Origin: Antrihabitans cavernicola
GTDB lineage: Bacteria > Actinomycetota > Actinomycetes > Mycobacteriales > Mycobacteriaceae
DNA length: 64,000 bases
Reading direction: 5' to 3'
Assembly (NCBI RefSeq): GCF_008297975.1
Contig: NZ_VLNY01000015.1
Span: 46,559-110,558, forward strand
Positions 63,971-64,000 of the stretch are shown here, one piece after another. The position numbers and the translations under genes are program-made. Every line of letters starts with the position of its first letter. Position 1 is the stretch's first letter. Under the pieces are notes generated by a model, which was not told the DNA's origin, did no database searches, and saw only the letters and a program-made list of their open reading frames with translations.

Positions 63971-64000
63971 ATCCTCAGATCGGGGATTCGCGAAGGGGCC

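Noticed and set aside
1..64000. CRISPR arrays, insertion sequences or prophage genes
   Set aside because: No regular repeat-spacer pattern, transposase or phage structural gene was recognised anywhere in the window.

Overview
The window is chromosomal DNA from a high-GC, mycolic-acid-containing actinomycete. The gene content points to Rhodococcus or a close Nocardiaceae relative: a yrbE/mce lipid-import operon, a DesA3-type desaturase with its ferredoxin reductase, a short YidC paralogue next to a DUF6412 protein, a DUF574-type methyltransferase, a DIP1984 protein and a SigB/SigF-type sigma factor. The genus is an inference from gene content, because no rRNA or intact tRNA is present.

Layout. 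1-8.4 kb: the tail of an mce operon (permease, MceA-F, an Mce-associated protein). 8.4-11.5 kb: an MBL hydrolase, small proteins, a relic of an HNH endonuclease, a DUF998 protein, RNase HI and an SRPBCC protein. 11.5-15.5 kb: an L-2-hydroxyglutarate oxidase-like enzyme, a TetR regulator, and a divergent SDR plus MBL hydrolase pair with a palindromic operator between. 15.5-19.3 kb: a NarL-type two-component system divergent from an ABC exporter. 19.2-25.9 kb: membrane and stress functions (YidC2, CsbD, RsbW, sigma factor, STAS protein, flavohemoglobin, DivIVA-like protein). 26-35.7 kb: a glutamine methyltransferase-like protein, an antiporter fused to a UBP zinc finger, a Clp-N/HTH protein with twin operators, a BTAD regulator, a tautomerase and a TetX-like monooxygenase facing a TetR.

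36.4-38.6 kb is the most unusual part. A pyruvoyl-dependent arginine decarboxylase is followed by a GNAT-like protein and a methyltransferase with protein-arginine-methyltransferase hallmarks. The second and third genes look less GC-rich than their surroundings. The set reads like a small pathway that makes and modifies agmatine or another guanidine compound, and it ends in a 129-base convergent overlap with a diguanylate cyclase gene.

40-50 kb: a MerR regulator, a polyprenyl glycosylphosphotransferase, then a urease locus (a frameshifted urea transporter, ureA, a CbiX-like protein with a histidine-rich tail, ureB, ureC, ureF, ureG, ureD). No ureE is seen. 49.3-64 kb: an enoyl-CoA hydratase, a PAS-GGDEF-EAL protein, a DUF574 methyltransferase, a squalene-cyclase-like protein, an F420-type reductase, an ArsR/AHSA1/SnoaL/TfoX operon, the desaturase-reductase pair with a divergent PucR-type regulator, a ThDP enzyme, a MarR operon and a DIP1984 protein.

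The only non-coding stretch above 300 bases is 23597-23996, upstream of the flavohemoglobin. No CRISPR array, complete insertion sequence or prophage was seen.
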